This document shows, piece by piece, positions 9,576 to 19,187 of a DNA stretch of 64,000 nt; positions within the stretch are counted from its first letter, which is position 1, and every line of letters starts with the position of its first letter. The notes beneath the pieces were generated by a model. That model saw only the letters and a list, made by a program, of their open reading frames with translations. It was not told where the DNA came from and did no database searches. The stretch is taken from positions 1,550,001-1,614,000 of the forward strand of contig CBDANW010000003.1 in assembly GCA_965197825.1 (NCBI GenBank). The letters are read 5' to 3'. This DNA is from CBDANW01 sp965197825. Lineage in GTDB: Bacteria; Acidobacteriota; Vicinamibacteria; Marinacidobacterales; DATDRI01. A program made the position numbers and the translations under genes.

Positions 9576-10904
9576 CTACCTTCCCGGCAAGTTCGCGAAA
9601 AGGACTCGCTCGAGCTCGGAGCGGATCGCATCGACCTTGATCCGCTCGCTGATATCACTCATGAACCCGTACGTTAAGAGATGTCGAGCGGTCTCTAGGT
9701 TGAGCCCGCGCGAGCGAAGATAGAAAAGAACGTCCGCATCGAGCTGGCCGATCGTGGCACCGTGCGCACACTTGACGTCGTCGGCATTGATCTCCAGTTG
9801 AGGGTTCGTGTTGACCAAGGCCTCGTCGGAGAGCAGAAGATTCCTGTTGGTCTGCTTGGCGTCGGTCTTCTGTGCGTCGGGGCGTACGCTGATGCGGCCG
9901 TTGAAGACACCTCGCGCGCGCTCACTCAAGATGCCCTTGTATAGCTCACGACTCGTACCGTGAGGCTTGGCGTGGTCGATCACCGTGTGATGATCGACGT
10001 GTTGCTCACCACCAACCGCGTAGAGCCCGTTGAGCGTGAGATCGACTCCCTCACCGTCCAGCACGGCATTGATGTCGTTGCGAACGAATCCGCCGCCCAA
10101 CGAAATCGAGTGCGTGGACAAGGTGGCGCTCCGCTGGAGATGGAACTGCAGTGTGGCAACATGGAACGCCGCATGGCTCTCGCGCTGGAGTTTGTAGTGA
10201 TCGAGGTTGGCATTCTCTCCCACCGCGACCTCGGTCGCAGCGTTGGTGAAGTAGACCGTTCCGTCCACACCCCCGTGGCTCTCCACGATCTGAGCCTGGC
10301 TTCCCGCTTCCGCGATGATGAGATTGCGTGGGTGCGACACCGTGGGGCTCTCACCGGGCAAGGACAGAAAGAGCAAATGGATGGGCTCCTCGACGACAGC
10401 GTCCTTGGGAAGAAACACGAAGGCACCATCTGAAAAAAGCGCCGTGTTGAGAGCCGCAAAGGGGTTCTCTCGATAACCGGTGTAGCGTGCTAGATGGGGC
10501 TCTACGAGTTCGCGCTTTGCCTCGAGCGCGTCGCCGAGACTGCCAATCAGCACCCCGCCGGGAAGTGACCCGAGCGAAGAGTGCTCCTTAGAACAGTGCC
10601 CGTTGATGAAGACGAGCCGGGGAGCGCCGCCATCCAAACGGAATCGGTCGAGGGCTTCCGCGGCGTCGGGACTTTGTGCGGCGTCGTCGGGACCTGGCGC
10701 CGGCGAGAAAGACACGCCTTGAAGCGGCGCCACGTTCGTGAAGCGCCACTCCTCGTCATTCGTATCGGGAAAGCCGCGCTCGGAGAAGCGCTGCATGGCC
10801 TCTTGCCGGAGCGGGTGAGCCCAGGAATCTTTGACCCCCGGCGATTTCTCGAACCGGGAGAACTGCTCCAGGTAACTTCCGATTCGTTCCGTGACTTCCA
10901 TCAT
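9576..10904 (-). CDS. sufD: Fe-S cluster assembly protein SufD
   Basis: This is the SufD subunit of the SufBC2D scaffold. The N-terminal half carries the helical SufBD region. The C-terminal half is a beta-helix core with NANLDHYKLQRESHAAFHV, LNGLYAVGGEQHVDHHT, and NPQLEINADDVKCAHGATIG with the conserved Cys/His. Start choices are ATG 10904, ATG 10901 or TTG 10916; the TTG overlaps the sufC stop, but the ATGs give a more usual N-terminus (MMEVTERIGSYL). Length is about 442 residues, normal for the family. Confidence 0.94.
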   Translation of the reverse strand: MMEVTERIGSYLEQFSRFEKSPGVKDSWAHPLRQEAMQRFSERGFPDTNDEEWRFTNVAPLQGVSFSPAPGPDDAAQSPDAAEALDRFRLDGGAPRLVFINGHCSKEHSSLGSLPGGVLIGSLGDALEAKRELVEPHLARYTGYRENPFAALNTALFSDGAFVFLPKDAVVEEPIHLLFLSLPGESPTVSHPRNLIIAEAGSQAQIVESHGGVDGTVYFTNAATEVAVGENANLDHYKLQRESHAAFHVATLQFHLQRSATLSTHSISLGGGFVRNDINAVLDGEGVDLTLNGLYAVGGEQHVDHHTVIDHAKPHGTSRELYKGILSERARGVFNGRISVRPDAQKTDAKQTNRNLLLSDEALVNTNPQLEINADDVKCAHGATIGQLDADVLFYLRSRGLNLETARHLLTYGFMSDISERIKVDAIRSELERVLFANLPGR

Positions 10905-10912
10905 GATGCCGC

Positions 10913-11695
10913 TCAAACGGGCTCGGGAGCTCGGCTCGGTGCCGGCTCTTTCTCGATCCAGCCATAGCCCTTGTCTTCGAGCTCGAGAGCCAACTCCTTC
11001 CCGCCGGAACGAACGATGCGGCCCTCGCTGAGCACGTGGACGAAATCGGGAACGATGTAGTCGAGGAGTCTCTGATAGTGCGTGATCACGAGGAAAGCGC
11101 GCTCTTTACTCCGCATCGAATTGACACCGTTGGCGACGACCTTGAGCGCGTCGATGTCCAGACCGGAGTCGGTCTCGTCGAGGATGGCGAGCTTCGGCTC
11201 GAGGACCGCCATCTGAAAGATCTCGTTCCGCTTCTTCTCGCCGCCGGAGAACCCTTCGTTCACCGGGCGGTTGATGAGGCTGTCGTCCATCTCGACGAGC
11301 TTCGCCCGCTCGCGGACCAGGGCCAGAAAGTCCATGGCATCCAGCTCTTCCTCGCCGCGGTGCTTCCGAATCGCGTTCACCGCCGCCTTCATGAAGTAGG
11401 TGTTGTTGACTCCCGGAATCTCCACGGGATACTGGAAGGCCAGGAAGATCCCCTCACACGCCCGCTCCTCGGGACTCATCTCCAGAAGGTTACGTCCTTC
11501 GTAAAGGACCTCGCCCTCACTCACATTGTAGGTTTCTCGACCCGCCAGCACGTGGGACAGCGTGCTCTTGCCGGAGCCGTTGGGCCCCATGATGGCGTGC
11601 ACCTCGCCGGGCTTCAGCGTCAGATTGATTCCCTTTAGGATCTCCACACAGCCCGCCTTGGCGTGGAGGTTCGTGATTTCGAGCATTGGTTTCAC
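10913..11695 (-). CDS. sufC: Fe-S assembly ATPase SufC
   Basis: This 260-residue ABC ATPase has Walker A GPNGSGKST, signature GFSGGEKKRNEI and Walker B LAILDETDSGLD; the GEKKRNE variant is typical of SufC. It powers conformational change in the SufBCD scaffold. The frame starts at GTG 11695; ATG 11686 (MLEITNLHAKAG) is an alternative with poorer Shine-Dalgarno spacing. It has a C-terminal Pro/Arg tail after the usual end. The position between sufB and sufD is canonical. Confidence 0.95.
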   Translation of the reverse strand: MKPMLEITNLHAKAGCVEILKGINLTLKPGEVHAIMGPNGSGKSTLSHVLAGRETYNVSEGEVLYEGRNLLEMSPEERACEGIFLAFQYPVEIPGVNNTYFMKAAVNAIRKHRGEEELDAMDFLALVRERAKLVEMDDSLINRPVNEGFSGGEKKRNEIFQMAVLEPKLAILDETDSGLDIDALKVVANGVNSMRSKERAFLVITHYQRLLDYIVPDFVHVLSEGRIVRSGGKELALELEDKGYGWIEKEPAPSRAPEPV

Positions 11696-11720
11696 AGTAC
11701 GTTTCCTCTTCCTGTCGTTG

Positions 11721-13166
<1,446 letters not shown>

Positions 13167-13220
13167 CTATTCTCCTCTTGTCGAGATCTTCTGGACCGAT
13201 TCCCTTCGGCCCGCCTTCCT

Positions 13221-13685
13221 TCATTGGAGGACCGGCAGCTCCTCTATATTTTCAGGAGTACCGGATCGAGGAACCTCGGACTCTTGCTCGACCATCTGAG
13301 CGATGGTCAGCGTGGACAACATACCGACGACGCGGTCGTGGAGCCTTTGGAGAGGGCTCTTCACATTGCAAGTCTCGAATTGCAGGCAGTTCCCATCGGC
13401 GGAAGAACATTCGGTCAGAGACAACGTTCCGTCGATCGCCTGGACCACTTCCGCCACGCTGATCTGACTTGCGGGGCGTGCGAGTGTATAGCCGCCCTTC
13501 TTGCTGTGCTGGGATGCGACGAAGCCTTCTTGCGCCAGTCTCTGAAGAACCTTCGCCGAAAGGCCCCCGGGGATATCGTAGGTCTCCGCCATCTCCCGGG
13601 CGCTCCAAGTCGAGGCGTCATCGCATCGAGCCAGGTGAATGAGTGCTATCAGCCCGTAGTCCACTTTCTTGGAGAGTCTAAGCAT
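13221..13685 (-). CDS. Rrf2-family Fe-S sensing repressor of the suf operon
   Basis: This 154-residue winged-helix protein begins MLRLSKKVDYGLIALIHLA, has the recognition region GLSAKVLQRLAQEG and the wing HSKKGGYTLARP. Three cysteines in CSSADGNCLQFETC match the cluster-binding triad of IscR/SufR-type regulators (here C-x6-C-x5-C). It is the first gene of the operon, which suggests that it senses Fe-S status and controls its own transcription together with sufBCDSUT. A near-perfect inverted repeat over the promoter start site fits this. Confidence 0.9.
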   Translation of the reverse strand: MLRLSKKVDYGLIALIHLARCDDASTWSAREMAETYDIPGGLSAKVLQRLAQEGFVASQHSKKGGYTLARPASQISVAEVVQAIDGTLSLTECSSADGNCLQFETCNVKSPLQRLHDRVVGMLSTLTIAQMVEQESEVPRSGTPENIEELPVLQ

Positions 13686-13692
13686 GATTCTT

Positions 13693-13748
13693 TATATGCG
13701 ACTAGTTTGGTCGGATATATCATAGTCTAGATGTTGGACGGATGTCAA
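13693..13748 (-). promoter_or_regulatory. suf operon promoter with overlapping inverted-repeat operator
   Basis: Reading on the minus strand, TTGACA (13748-13743) and TATGAT (13724-13719) are separated by 18 bp, a near-consensus sigma70 promoter. Directly downstream, covering the expected start site, is an inverted repeat at 13693-13719: TATATGCGACTA, a 3-bp spacer, then TGGTCGGATATA (10 of 12 arm positions pair). This is in the right size class for an Rrf2 dimer site. It would leave a very short leader before the regulator's ATG. Confidence 0.75.
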
Positions 13749-13937
13749 AGCATAATATTGGAGGCCAGGGCTGACTCGCAACCGACTCACGGGTAATGAC
13801 TTAGCTTGGTAGGGCTAGGTGGACGAAGACCACCTTCTTTAGTTCTTCCGCTCTCCAGGCATGATCAAATCTGCTCAGGCCGAAGTTCCTGCTTCCCCAA
13901 CCTGTTGGGCCCGACTCCACCCGTTTCCGAGCAGCAT

Positions 13938-15304
13938 GGATCCGCCCCGCTTCCCGTGGAAATAAGAATGGCGTAACCTCCGGTTAAGCAAAACGAAACC
14001 GCGCCTGGAAAGGCGAGGAGGAGGATTACGCCATGAAGAAGCCTACCACCATATCGAAGGAGTCTGTAAGCGAGTACCGGGAGTTCGTCCAACTTCGGCT
14101 GCGTAAGCGGGTACTGGAGGCGATCGAGGTCGTGCTCGAGGAAGAAGTCAACCAAGCGCTGGGGTGTGGTAGCTACGAGCGTGCGGAAGACCGCCGTGGA
14201 TATCGCAACGGAGCCGAAACCCGTCGCGTGACGACGTCGGTGGGAACTCGCGAGCTCCGTGTGCCACGAGCCCGCGTGCGAGACGAGGAAACGGGAGAGA
14301 CGACAGAGTTCAGGAGCGAGCTGTTGCCCCGGTACGCGCGCCGGACTCGTGAGGTCGACGAGGCGATCTTGGGGACGTACTTGTCGGGCGCGAATAGCCG
14401 CCGGATCCGCAAAGCGCTGAAACCACTGCTCGGTGAGGAGCACCTATCGAAGAGCGCGGTGTCTCGCGTGGTTAGCCGGCTGAAGGAGCGCTTCGAGGAA
14501 TGGCAGAACCGTGCTCTCAGCGAGGAGGTCTACGCGATCGTTTACCTGGACGGCTTCCACCTGAAAGTGCGGATGGCGAAACGTGTGATCAGCGTACCCG
14601 TACTGGTCGCGCTCGGGGTCGCGCCAGACGGGCACAAACGTCTGTTGTCATTGCGTCTGGCGGTGAGCGAAGCCTCGACGCATTGGGACTCCGTGCTGGA
14701 GGGACTCCAGGCTCCAGGACTCCGGGCTCCCAAGCTAGTGATCAGCGACGGCCACAAGGGGCTGACGAAAGCGCTGGAGAAGTGGCCGGGGTGCCGGTTG
14801 CAGCGATGTACCGAGCACAAGCGCGCCGACTTGCTCGAACATTGCCCGGCGCACGCACGCCGTGAGCTCCGGCGTGACTACAACCGGATCGTCTACGCCA
14901 AGAACGGGATCGATGCTCGCAAAGCCTATGACGAGCTCGTCGCCAAGTGGACGCCTCTCGCGCCGGCCGTCGTCCGAAGCCTAGAGGAGGCCGGTAATCA
15001 GCTGCTGACCTTCTACGAATTCCATCGTGCCATGTGGAAATCGATTCGAACGACCAATGCTCTGGAGAATCTCAACCGCGAGTTTCGACGCCGGACGAAA
15101 ACCCAAGCGTCGTTCTCCAGCGAGGAGTCCGCGGTCGCTTTGCTGTTTGGGCTTATCGCCTCTGGCCAGATTCAACTACGACGCATCGACGGCTACCAAC
15201 GTCTGAGCGAGGTTCTCGAACGCGCGGAGGTTGCCGCCTGATATGATACTCTGATGACGGAGTGGAGGGTGCCGTTCTTTTTCCACGGACCTCGGGACAC
15301 ATCC
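13938..15304 (+). mobile_element. IS256-type insertion sequence, copy 1 (1367 bp)
   Basis: The ends are imperfect inverted repeats: GGATCCGCCCCGCTTCCCGT on the left, and on the right (reverse complement) GGATGTGTCCCGAGGTCCGT; both continue into GGAAA and an AAGAA..GGCG segment. The element is flanked by a perfect 8-bp target duplication, AGCAGCAT (13930-13937 and 15305-15312). It is identical in length to copy 2 at 25536-26902. It sits in the non-coding region between the suf promoter and a VapBC module and does not disrupt a gene. Confidence 0.93.
14033..15241 (+). CDS. IS256-family (mutator) transposase
   Basis: This 402-residue DDE transposase has the first catalytic Asp in VYLDGFHLKV, the second in LVISDGHKGL, and the Glu in TTNALENLNREF. 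The N-terminal region has YRNGAETRRVTTSVGTRE, typical of mutator-type enzymes. The start has a good Shine-Dalgarno (GAGGAGGA). It is full length with no defects, so this element may be active. It differs from the copy at 25599 at only three residues that I can see (R/L in GYRNG, L/F in TREL, D/G in THWD). Confidence 0.94.
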   Translation: MKKPTTISKESVSEYREFVQLRLRKRVLEAIEVVLEEEVNQALGCGSYERAEDRRGYRNGAETRRVTTSVGTRELRVPRARVRDEETGETTEFRSELLPRYARRTREVDEAILGTYLSGANSRRIRKALKPLLGEEHLSKSAVSRVVSRLKERFEEWQNRALSEEVYAIVYLDGFHLKVRMAKRVISVPVLVALGVAPDGHKRLLSLRLAVSEASTHWDSVLEGLQAPGLRAPKLVISDGHKGLTKALEKWPGCRLQRCTEHKRADLLEHCPAHARRELRRDYNRIVYAKNGIDARKAYDELVAKWTPLAPAVVRSLEEAGNQLLTFYEFHRAMWKSIRTTNALENLNREFRRRTKTQASFSSEESAVALLFGLIASGQIQLRRIDGYQRLSEVLERAEVAA

Positions 15305-15349
15305 AGCAGCATGCTGGATCTAATTTCCCTGAGTTTTCTGAGTACCTCG

Positions 15350-15742
15350 TCAGGACGCAGTGTCTATCCTGAGCTCAGCGTGGCGTGCAAGTACATCGAA
15401 GTCGGCGTCTCGATGCAGGATCGCCGCATCGGCGCTAATTGCAACGGCGCCGATGAGACAATCAATGAGCTTGCGGACAGTCTCTCCTTCGCGGCGGCAT
15501 TGACGATGGATGGCAGCCGCATGGTCATAGTCGATGGGTCCCGTAGGTAGGACAGTGGCCCGCGCTAGAAGTCGACGGAGCTGATGCAAGTGTTGTTCGT
15601 TGCGCGCTCCCGCAAGTACCTCCATCCGAACCGCGTCGCAGATTGCCACATCCTCTGCGAGCAACGCATCTACCCGATTGCAAACCGGTGAACCGGTGTC
15701 GCGGAGAAATTCGATCCAGACCGAAGTATCAATCAGGATCAC
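15350..15742 (-). CDS. PIN-domain toxin (VapC-like)
   Basis: Starting at GTG 15742 gives a 130-residue PIN protein: LIDTSVWIEFLRD carries the first Asp, CDAVRMEVLAGA the Glu, and KLIDCLIGAVAISADAAILHRDADFD the remaining acidic residues. The start overlaps the antitoxin stop (GTGA). The family cleaves structured RNA. It is full length and appears intact. Its 3' end lies next to the target duplication of IS256 copy 1. Confidence 0.87.
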   Translation of the reverse strand: MILIDTSVWIEFLRDTGSPVCNRVDALLAEDVAICDAVRMEVLAGARNEQHLHQLRRLLARATVLPTGPIDYDHAAAIHRQCRREGETVRKLIDCLIGAVAISADAAILHRDADFDVLARHAELRIDTAS

Positions 15743-15942
15743 GAGGTTCGACTGGTGCGCACGGCGTCGAGGTCGCCATCCCAACCCGAACCACGTAACC
15801 GGCGGGCATCATCAATGGTGAGCGGTTCCGCAGCGAGTGTTTGTAACGCGAAGTTCACCGCGTCGCGTTTCGTGGCCAATTGATACCTGCGCATTACCTC
15901 GGCGCACGCCTTGTCGTCGATGTCTATGTTGGTGCGTGACAT
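15739..15942 (-). CDS. VapB-like antitoxin
   Basis: Beginning at ATG 15942 the protein has 67 residues: MSRTNIDIDDKACAEVMRRY, then TKRDAVNFALQTL and the tail RRLRGSGWDGDLDAVR. This matches type II antitoxins with an RHH-like N-terminus, and the GSGWDGDL tail is commonly seen with VapC partners. Upstream, GGTGTAT occurs twice four bases apart (15938-15955 on the minus strand), including TATAGT as a possible -10, so autoregulation there is plausible. Confidence 0.83.
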   Translation of the reverse strand: MSRTNIDIDDKACAEVMRRYQLATKRDAVNFALQTLAAEPLTIDDARRLRGSGWDGDLDAVRTSRTS

Positions 15943-16002
15943 ACACCAACTATACACCTGCTTGCCACAACATACCAACCTTTCCTCCGGCGGTCAAGAG
16001 AC

Positions 16003-16209
16003 TCAGGCGGTGTCACGGCAGTAGTATTTGAGCAGTTCGCGTCGACGGAGCCGGGCTTCATTCTCCTCTGCCTCGTGATCCGTCTCGCCCTCTTGCTCCT
16101 CACTTTCCTCGTTCGACTCCTCTGGCTCAGGCGGGACGGGAAGGGCCACTGGCGCGTGGGGATCGAAAAGCGGGACCAACCGACCTACGAGCCTGAGGAC
16201 GAATCCCAT
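16003..16209 (-). pseudogene. Fragment duplicated from the DUF305-LVIVD gene
   Basis: A 68-codon frame contains FDPHAPVALPVPPEPEES and EEQEGETDHEAEENEA. These align with FDPHAPVGLPVPPE and EEKEGETDDEAEE in the linker of the intact protein at 19861-22362 (around 21480-21610). The DNA similarity continues past the coding match (CTCCGTCG-CGCGAA). No DUF305 or propeller part remains, so this is a scrap of a paralogue or a partial duplication, now fused to the 3' side of the ATPase pseudogene. Confidence 0.7.
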
Positions 16210-17439
16210 AGGCGACCGAAGGGCAGCGCACGAACCCCGCGCGTGAGCGGAAGCTCCCGATCGCCCGGATGGATCACGAAACCGCTCGCGACTCGCGCAC
16301 CCAAATCCGAGCGAAGCGCTTCGATCCCGGCGGCCATCGCAGGTCGGGGGGTAGCCGAGAGCTTGACCTCGATGGGAACCAGACGTTCTCTAGTCTCGAC
16401 CAGAAAATCCACCTCACGTCCGGACGATGTTCTCCAGAAGTGAATTCTTGGGACTTCGCCGCGGTGAACGAGACTCCGGAGGAGCTCACTGAACACGGCC
16501 GTCTCCAGGATGGCGCCCGCCATCGGCCCATTGGCCCATTGGCCGCATGTCGCGGCTCCGTCAAACCCACGAGGTGGCAAAGAGTTCCGGTGTCCGTGAA
16601 GTAAACCTTCGGTGTCTTCACCGCCGCTTTCCAATGTTCGCGAAGTATGGACGCACAGTGACGATCTGGAAGCTCGCTTCGAGAACCGAAAGCCATGCTT
16701 TGACAGTGTTGAGTGCGATGCCCAAATCCCGGGCGATATCGGTGAGACTGAGAAGCTGGGCACTCCGTGCGGCAAGCACTCGGACAAAGCTTTGGAATTG
16801 CGAGAGGTCGCCGATCTGACGAAGGGTTCTCACGTCGCGTTCGAGATAGGTTTGCACGTAGGCCCGGTGCCACTGGGAAACGTTCCGTCGCCGACTACAA
16901 ACGAGCTCCGGATACCCCCCGACGAGAAACGCTTTCCAGAGGTCGCGATACGCGCGGCCCGCGGGAGCGATCTGTTTTTGCCGCAATTCCCAAGGGAGTT
17001 TCGCGGCTGGCTTTCCCGCGCGCTCACTCCACGAGAGGGGCAAGAGTTGCAGCATCGCCGCTCTCCCCGCCAAGGTCTCGGTAACGCGCTCCATCAGCAA
17101 CAAATTCTGTGATCCCGTGAGCAGGTACTGCCCCCGCGTCCCACGCCTCTCATCGACCCTTTCCTTGATATAAGGCAGGAGCTCTGGGACATGTTGCACT
17201 TCGTCCAGGATCGCCGGGGGGGCAAAGGCGGCGAGGAAGCCGCGCGGATCGGCCGCTGCTGCAGCTTGGACGTCCGGCGTTTCCAACGAAACGTAACGGT
17301 ACTTCTTACGAAACAGGGTCCGTAGCAGGGTCGTTTTTCCGGATTGACGGGGTCCCGTAACCACGACAACCGGAACCTCGCGGGCGGCGCGTTCGACCAC
17401 CTTCTCGAGTGAGCGCGGGCGGTATTCCTCGAGCCTCAT
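16185..17439 (-). pseudogene. AAA ATPase with DUF4143 domain, two frameshifts
   Basis: The first 273 codons are intact. GPRQSGKTTLLR is Walker A and AILDEVQHVPELL is Walker B, followed by LLTGSQNLLLMERVTETLAGR and VGGYPELV of the DUF4143-linked ATPase family. At about 16618 the frame shifts (expected FANIGKRxVKTPKVYF). At 16525-16545 an 8-bp tandem duplication (GGCCCATT twice) shifts it again; removing one unit restores AANGPMAGAILE. The C-terminal nuclease-like part (FWRTSSGREVDFLVE, IEVKLS) then follows to 16185. Family members are often linked to toxin-antitoxin or archaeal/bacterial mobile loci, but their function is not established. Confidence 0.85.
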
Positions 17440-17442
17440 CTA

Positions 17443-17473
17443 TGCAATTATGCATTTTAAATGCATAATTGCA
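17443..17473. promoter_or_regulatory. 31-bp palindrome abutting the ATPase start
   Basis: TGCAATTATGCATTT and its exact reverse complement are separated by a single T. The palindrome ends 3 bp from the ATPase ATG (17439), so it replaces any Shine-Dalgarno region and would cover the promoter. It is AT-rich in a GC-rich setting. It could be an operator for autoregulation or a recombination site. Confidence 0.65.
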
Positions 17474-17589
17474 AGCTCAAGGTGGTACTTCGTAGGGAAC
17501 CCCGGACGGGAGGGAGTTCCCGACTTCTCCCATTCCTGGAGAATGGGATCCACGAGCTTCCACGAGATTTCGATAGCGTCGCTCCTCCT

Positions 17590-18018
17590 TCAGTTCTTCC
17601 CAACATCCGAAGGAAGCAATGTCAGAGCGTCGCCCTTTGGACGGACCGCTCGGAAGTCGCGTTCATCGACGGTGAGCACGCGCCGAATGTCCAGTCTCTC
17701 TGCCGTTGCGATCACGGCGCTATCTACGAGGCCCAGATCAAGATCGCGATAAGTTGCGATGAGCTCGCGACAGCGCTCGACGTCGGGCGAGGTCATCGGC
17801 TCGAGGCTTAGAGCGCCGGAGCTCAAGCCTTCGAGGAAGTCGATCTCCGCGTCAATCCCCAGGAACTCGCGAAGCAGGTAGTCGAGCTCACCCAAGACCG
17901 CCGACGGAACAATAATCGGTCCTTGTTCCTTCTGGACAACATCACGAACCGCCACATGGTGGGCGTCGTCCGCGTCATAAAGCGCATAAAGTCCACCCGT
18001 GTCCGCTACCAGACTCAT
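17590..18018 (-). CDS. PIN-domain toxin (VapC-like)
   Basis: This 142-residue PIN protein has ADTGGLYALYDADD with the first Asp, PSAVLGELDYLL with the Glu, and LGLVDSAVIATAERL and TVDERDFRAV with the later acidic residues. ATG 18018 overlaps the antitoxin stop (ATGA). All four acidic positions are present, so it is probably active. It is the third PIN module in 17 kb. Confidence 0.88.
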   Translation of the reverse strand: MSLVADTGGLYALYDADDAHHVAVRDVVQKEQGPIIVPSAVLGELDYLLREFLGIDAEIDFLEGLSSGALSLEPMTSPDVERCRELIATYRDLDLGLVDSAVIATAERLDIRRVLTVDERDFRAVRPKGDALTLLPSDVGKN

Positions 18019-18260
18019 CTATCTTTTCTCTCTCGCGCGGCCTGACGCAGCAGCTCGTTGGCGCGATCGGATACGTCGGTCCTGCCGCTTCTGTGACGCC
18101 CAATTCCCGTGATCGGTGGGCGCTCCGACTGCTCGACCTCCTCGATGTATCTGCGCAACGCCTCCCGGATCAGCTCAGCTTGACTCCTTCCCTCGACGGC
18201 GGCTCGGTGACGGAGCGCAATGGCGATATCCTTGTCCACGTAAACGGTCGTCCTGATCAT
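18015..18260 (-). CDS. RHH antitoxin (VapB/CopG-like)
   Basis: This 81-residue protein begins MIRTTVYVDKDIAIALRHRA with the second helix GRSQAELIREALRRYI, a textbook ribbon-helix-helix. The C-terminal region, with RHRSGRTDVSDRANELL, is the toxin-binding part. It is coupled to the PIN toxin by a 4-bp overlap. A short inverted repeat immediately upstream (18261-18280) is the likely autoregulatory site. Confidence 0.87.
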   Translation of the reverse strand: MIRTTVYVDKDIAIALRHRAAVEGRSQAELIREALRRYIEEVEQSERPPITGIGRHRSGRTDVSDRANELLRQAARERKDR

Positions 18261-18280
18261 ACATATATGCTAACATATGT
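18261..18280. promoter_or_regulatory. Operator-like inverted repeat before VapB
   Basis: ACATAT and ATATGT are separated by 8 bp, directly upstream of the antitoxin ATG. RHH antitoxins usually bind such short symmetrical sites and repress their own operon. A TTGTCA lies just upstream on the minus strand as a possible -35 element. Confidence 0.5.
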
Positions 18281-18467
18281 GACAAGCGGACGCTACCGTT
18301 GCATCCGACCTTCGGGTGCGTGCTTTTGGTGCTGCTCGTTGGATCTTCATGGAGCGGGGCGTCCATGAGCATCGTGAATGCTCAAGCCAGGAGCGCGGTT
18401 CCGTCCCTTAGCGCCAACTTCATTTGTCAATACATGCGTATTGATAATAGTCTATATCGACGCTATT

Positions 18468-18690
18468 CTAGTGCCCTGTATCAGTGGAGCGTTGCCTAAG
18501 GCTCGTGGCCATTTTGTGTGCTGGCGAGGCGTGCCGACGAAGTCATATCTGGATATTTCGAGCCGCCTTCCGCAGCGAGCCTGTCGAGCGGAGGGCTAGG
18601 CCGAAGGCCGAAGTGGCACCATGGCGCAACGAAGCCAGCGCGCAAAAGGGGCCGAGACTTAGGTGACGAATTACTGATACAGGGCACTAG
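18468..18690. mobile_element. MITE with 18-bp perfect terminal inverted repeats, TA-bounded
   Basis: CTAGTGCCCTGTATCAGT at 18468-18485 is the exact reverse complement of 18673-18690. The 223-bp element has no coding capacity. The TA next to each GTG/CAC end is consistent with TA-targeting IS630/mariner-type transposition. A second, 43-bp relative with the CTAGTGTCCTGTATCAGTGG end lies around 25520/26937. The right end stops 4 bp before the ATG at 18695, so the MITE supplies the leader of the next gene. Confidence 0.8.
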
Positions 18691-18694
18691 GCTG

Positions 18695-19183
18695 ATGAAC
18701 AGAACGGAGCAGCTGCAAATCCGGGTAACCCGCGAGGAGAAAGCTGCGCTCAAAAGCCTGGCACGACGCGCCGGACAGGGCGTCTCCGCCTATGTCCTGT
18801 CTCGCGCCTTGCCGGAGAACCAAGTTCGATTCGCCGAGCTGCTCCGAGCGCTGCAGGATGAGGGCGAACGTCGTTTCGCCCTGGCCGAATTGAACGACCT
18901 TCTTGCCGGTCTCACGCGCTCGGAGTTCCGAGAATCTGTCGGCGAGGCTCCGGATGAAACGCTGTCGCCCTACCTTCGGAACTACGTGGCTGCGATGGTG
19001 GAGCAAGCAGCGCGGCAAAAAGGAGTCTCTCCGCCGGCCTGGGTCGGCGGCGTCGAGCCTCTGCCGGAACCTCATTTCGCCGTGCCCCTCCCGAGCCTTC
19101 GGCCACACTTGCTGAGGGCGTCTCCGGTGCCGTTCCGAAAGCGAAACATATTCGTCGATTCGGGAATCGGCGAGCGCGTCTAA
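18695..19183 (+). CDS. RHH-like protein, putative antitoxin of an NTase module
   Basis: The ATG at 18695 gives 162 residues starting MNRTEQLQIRVTREEKAALK, then RAGQGVSAYVLSRALP. This is the RHH-type fold seen in DUF1778 and MobC-like proteins. The remainder is helical (FAELLRALQDEGERRFALAE) with a long proline-rich tail. The stop is 4 bp before the start of a nucleotidyltransferase, so the two form an operon. A frame extending upstream through the MITE to 18518 is unlikely to be translated. The antitoxin role is inferred from the pairing. Confidence 0.62.
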   Translation: MNRTEQLQIRVTREEKAALKSLARRAGQGVSAYVLSRALPENQVRFAELLRALQDEGERRFALAELNDLLAGLTRSEFRESVGEAPDETLSPYLRNYVAAMVEQAARQKGVSPPAWVGGVEPLPEPHFAVPLPSLRPHLLRASPVPFRKRNIFVDSGIGERV

Positions 19184-19187
19184 CAGG

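Noticed and set aside
13817..13840. AGGTGG/CCACCT hairpin followed by TCTTT as a terminator
   Set aside because: No plus-strand gene precedes it, and the stem is only six base pairs, so its role cannot be supported.
18518..18694. N-terminal extension of the RHH protein through the MITE
   Set aside because: The extension is MITE sequence of low protein-like quality and the ATG at 18695 starts a typical RHH strand.
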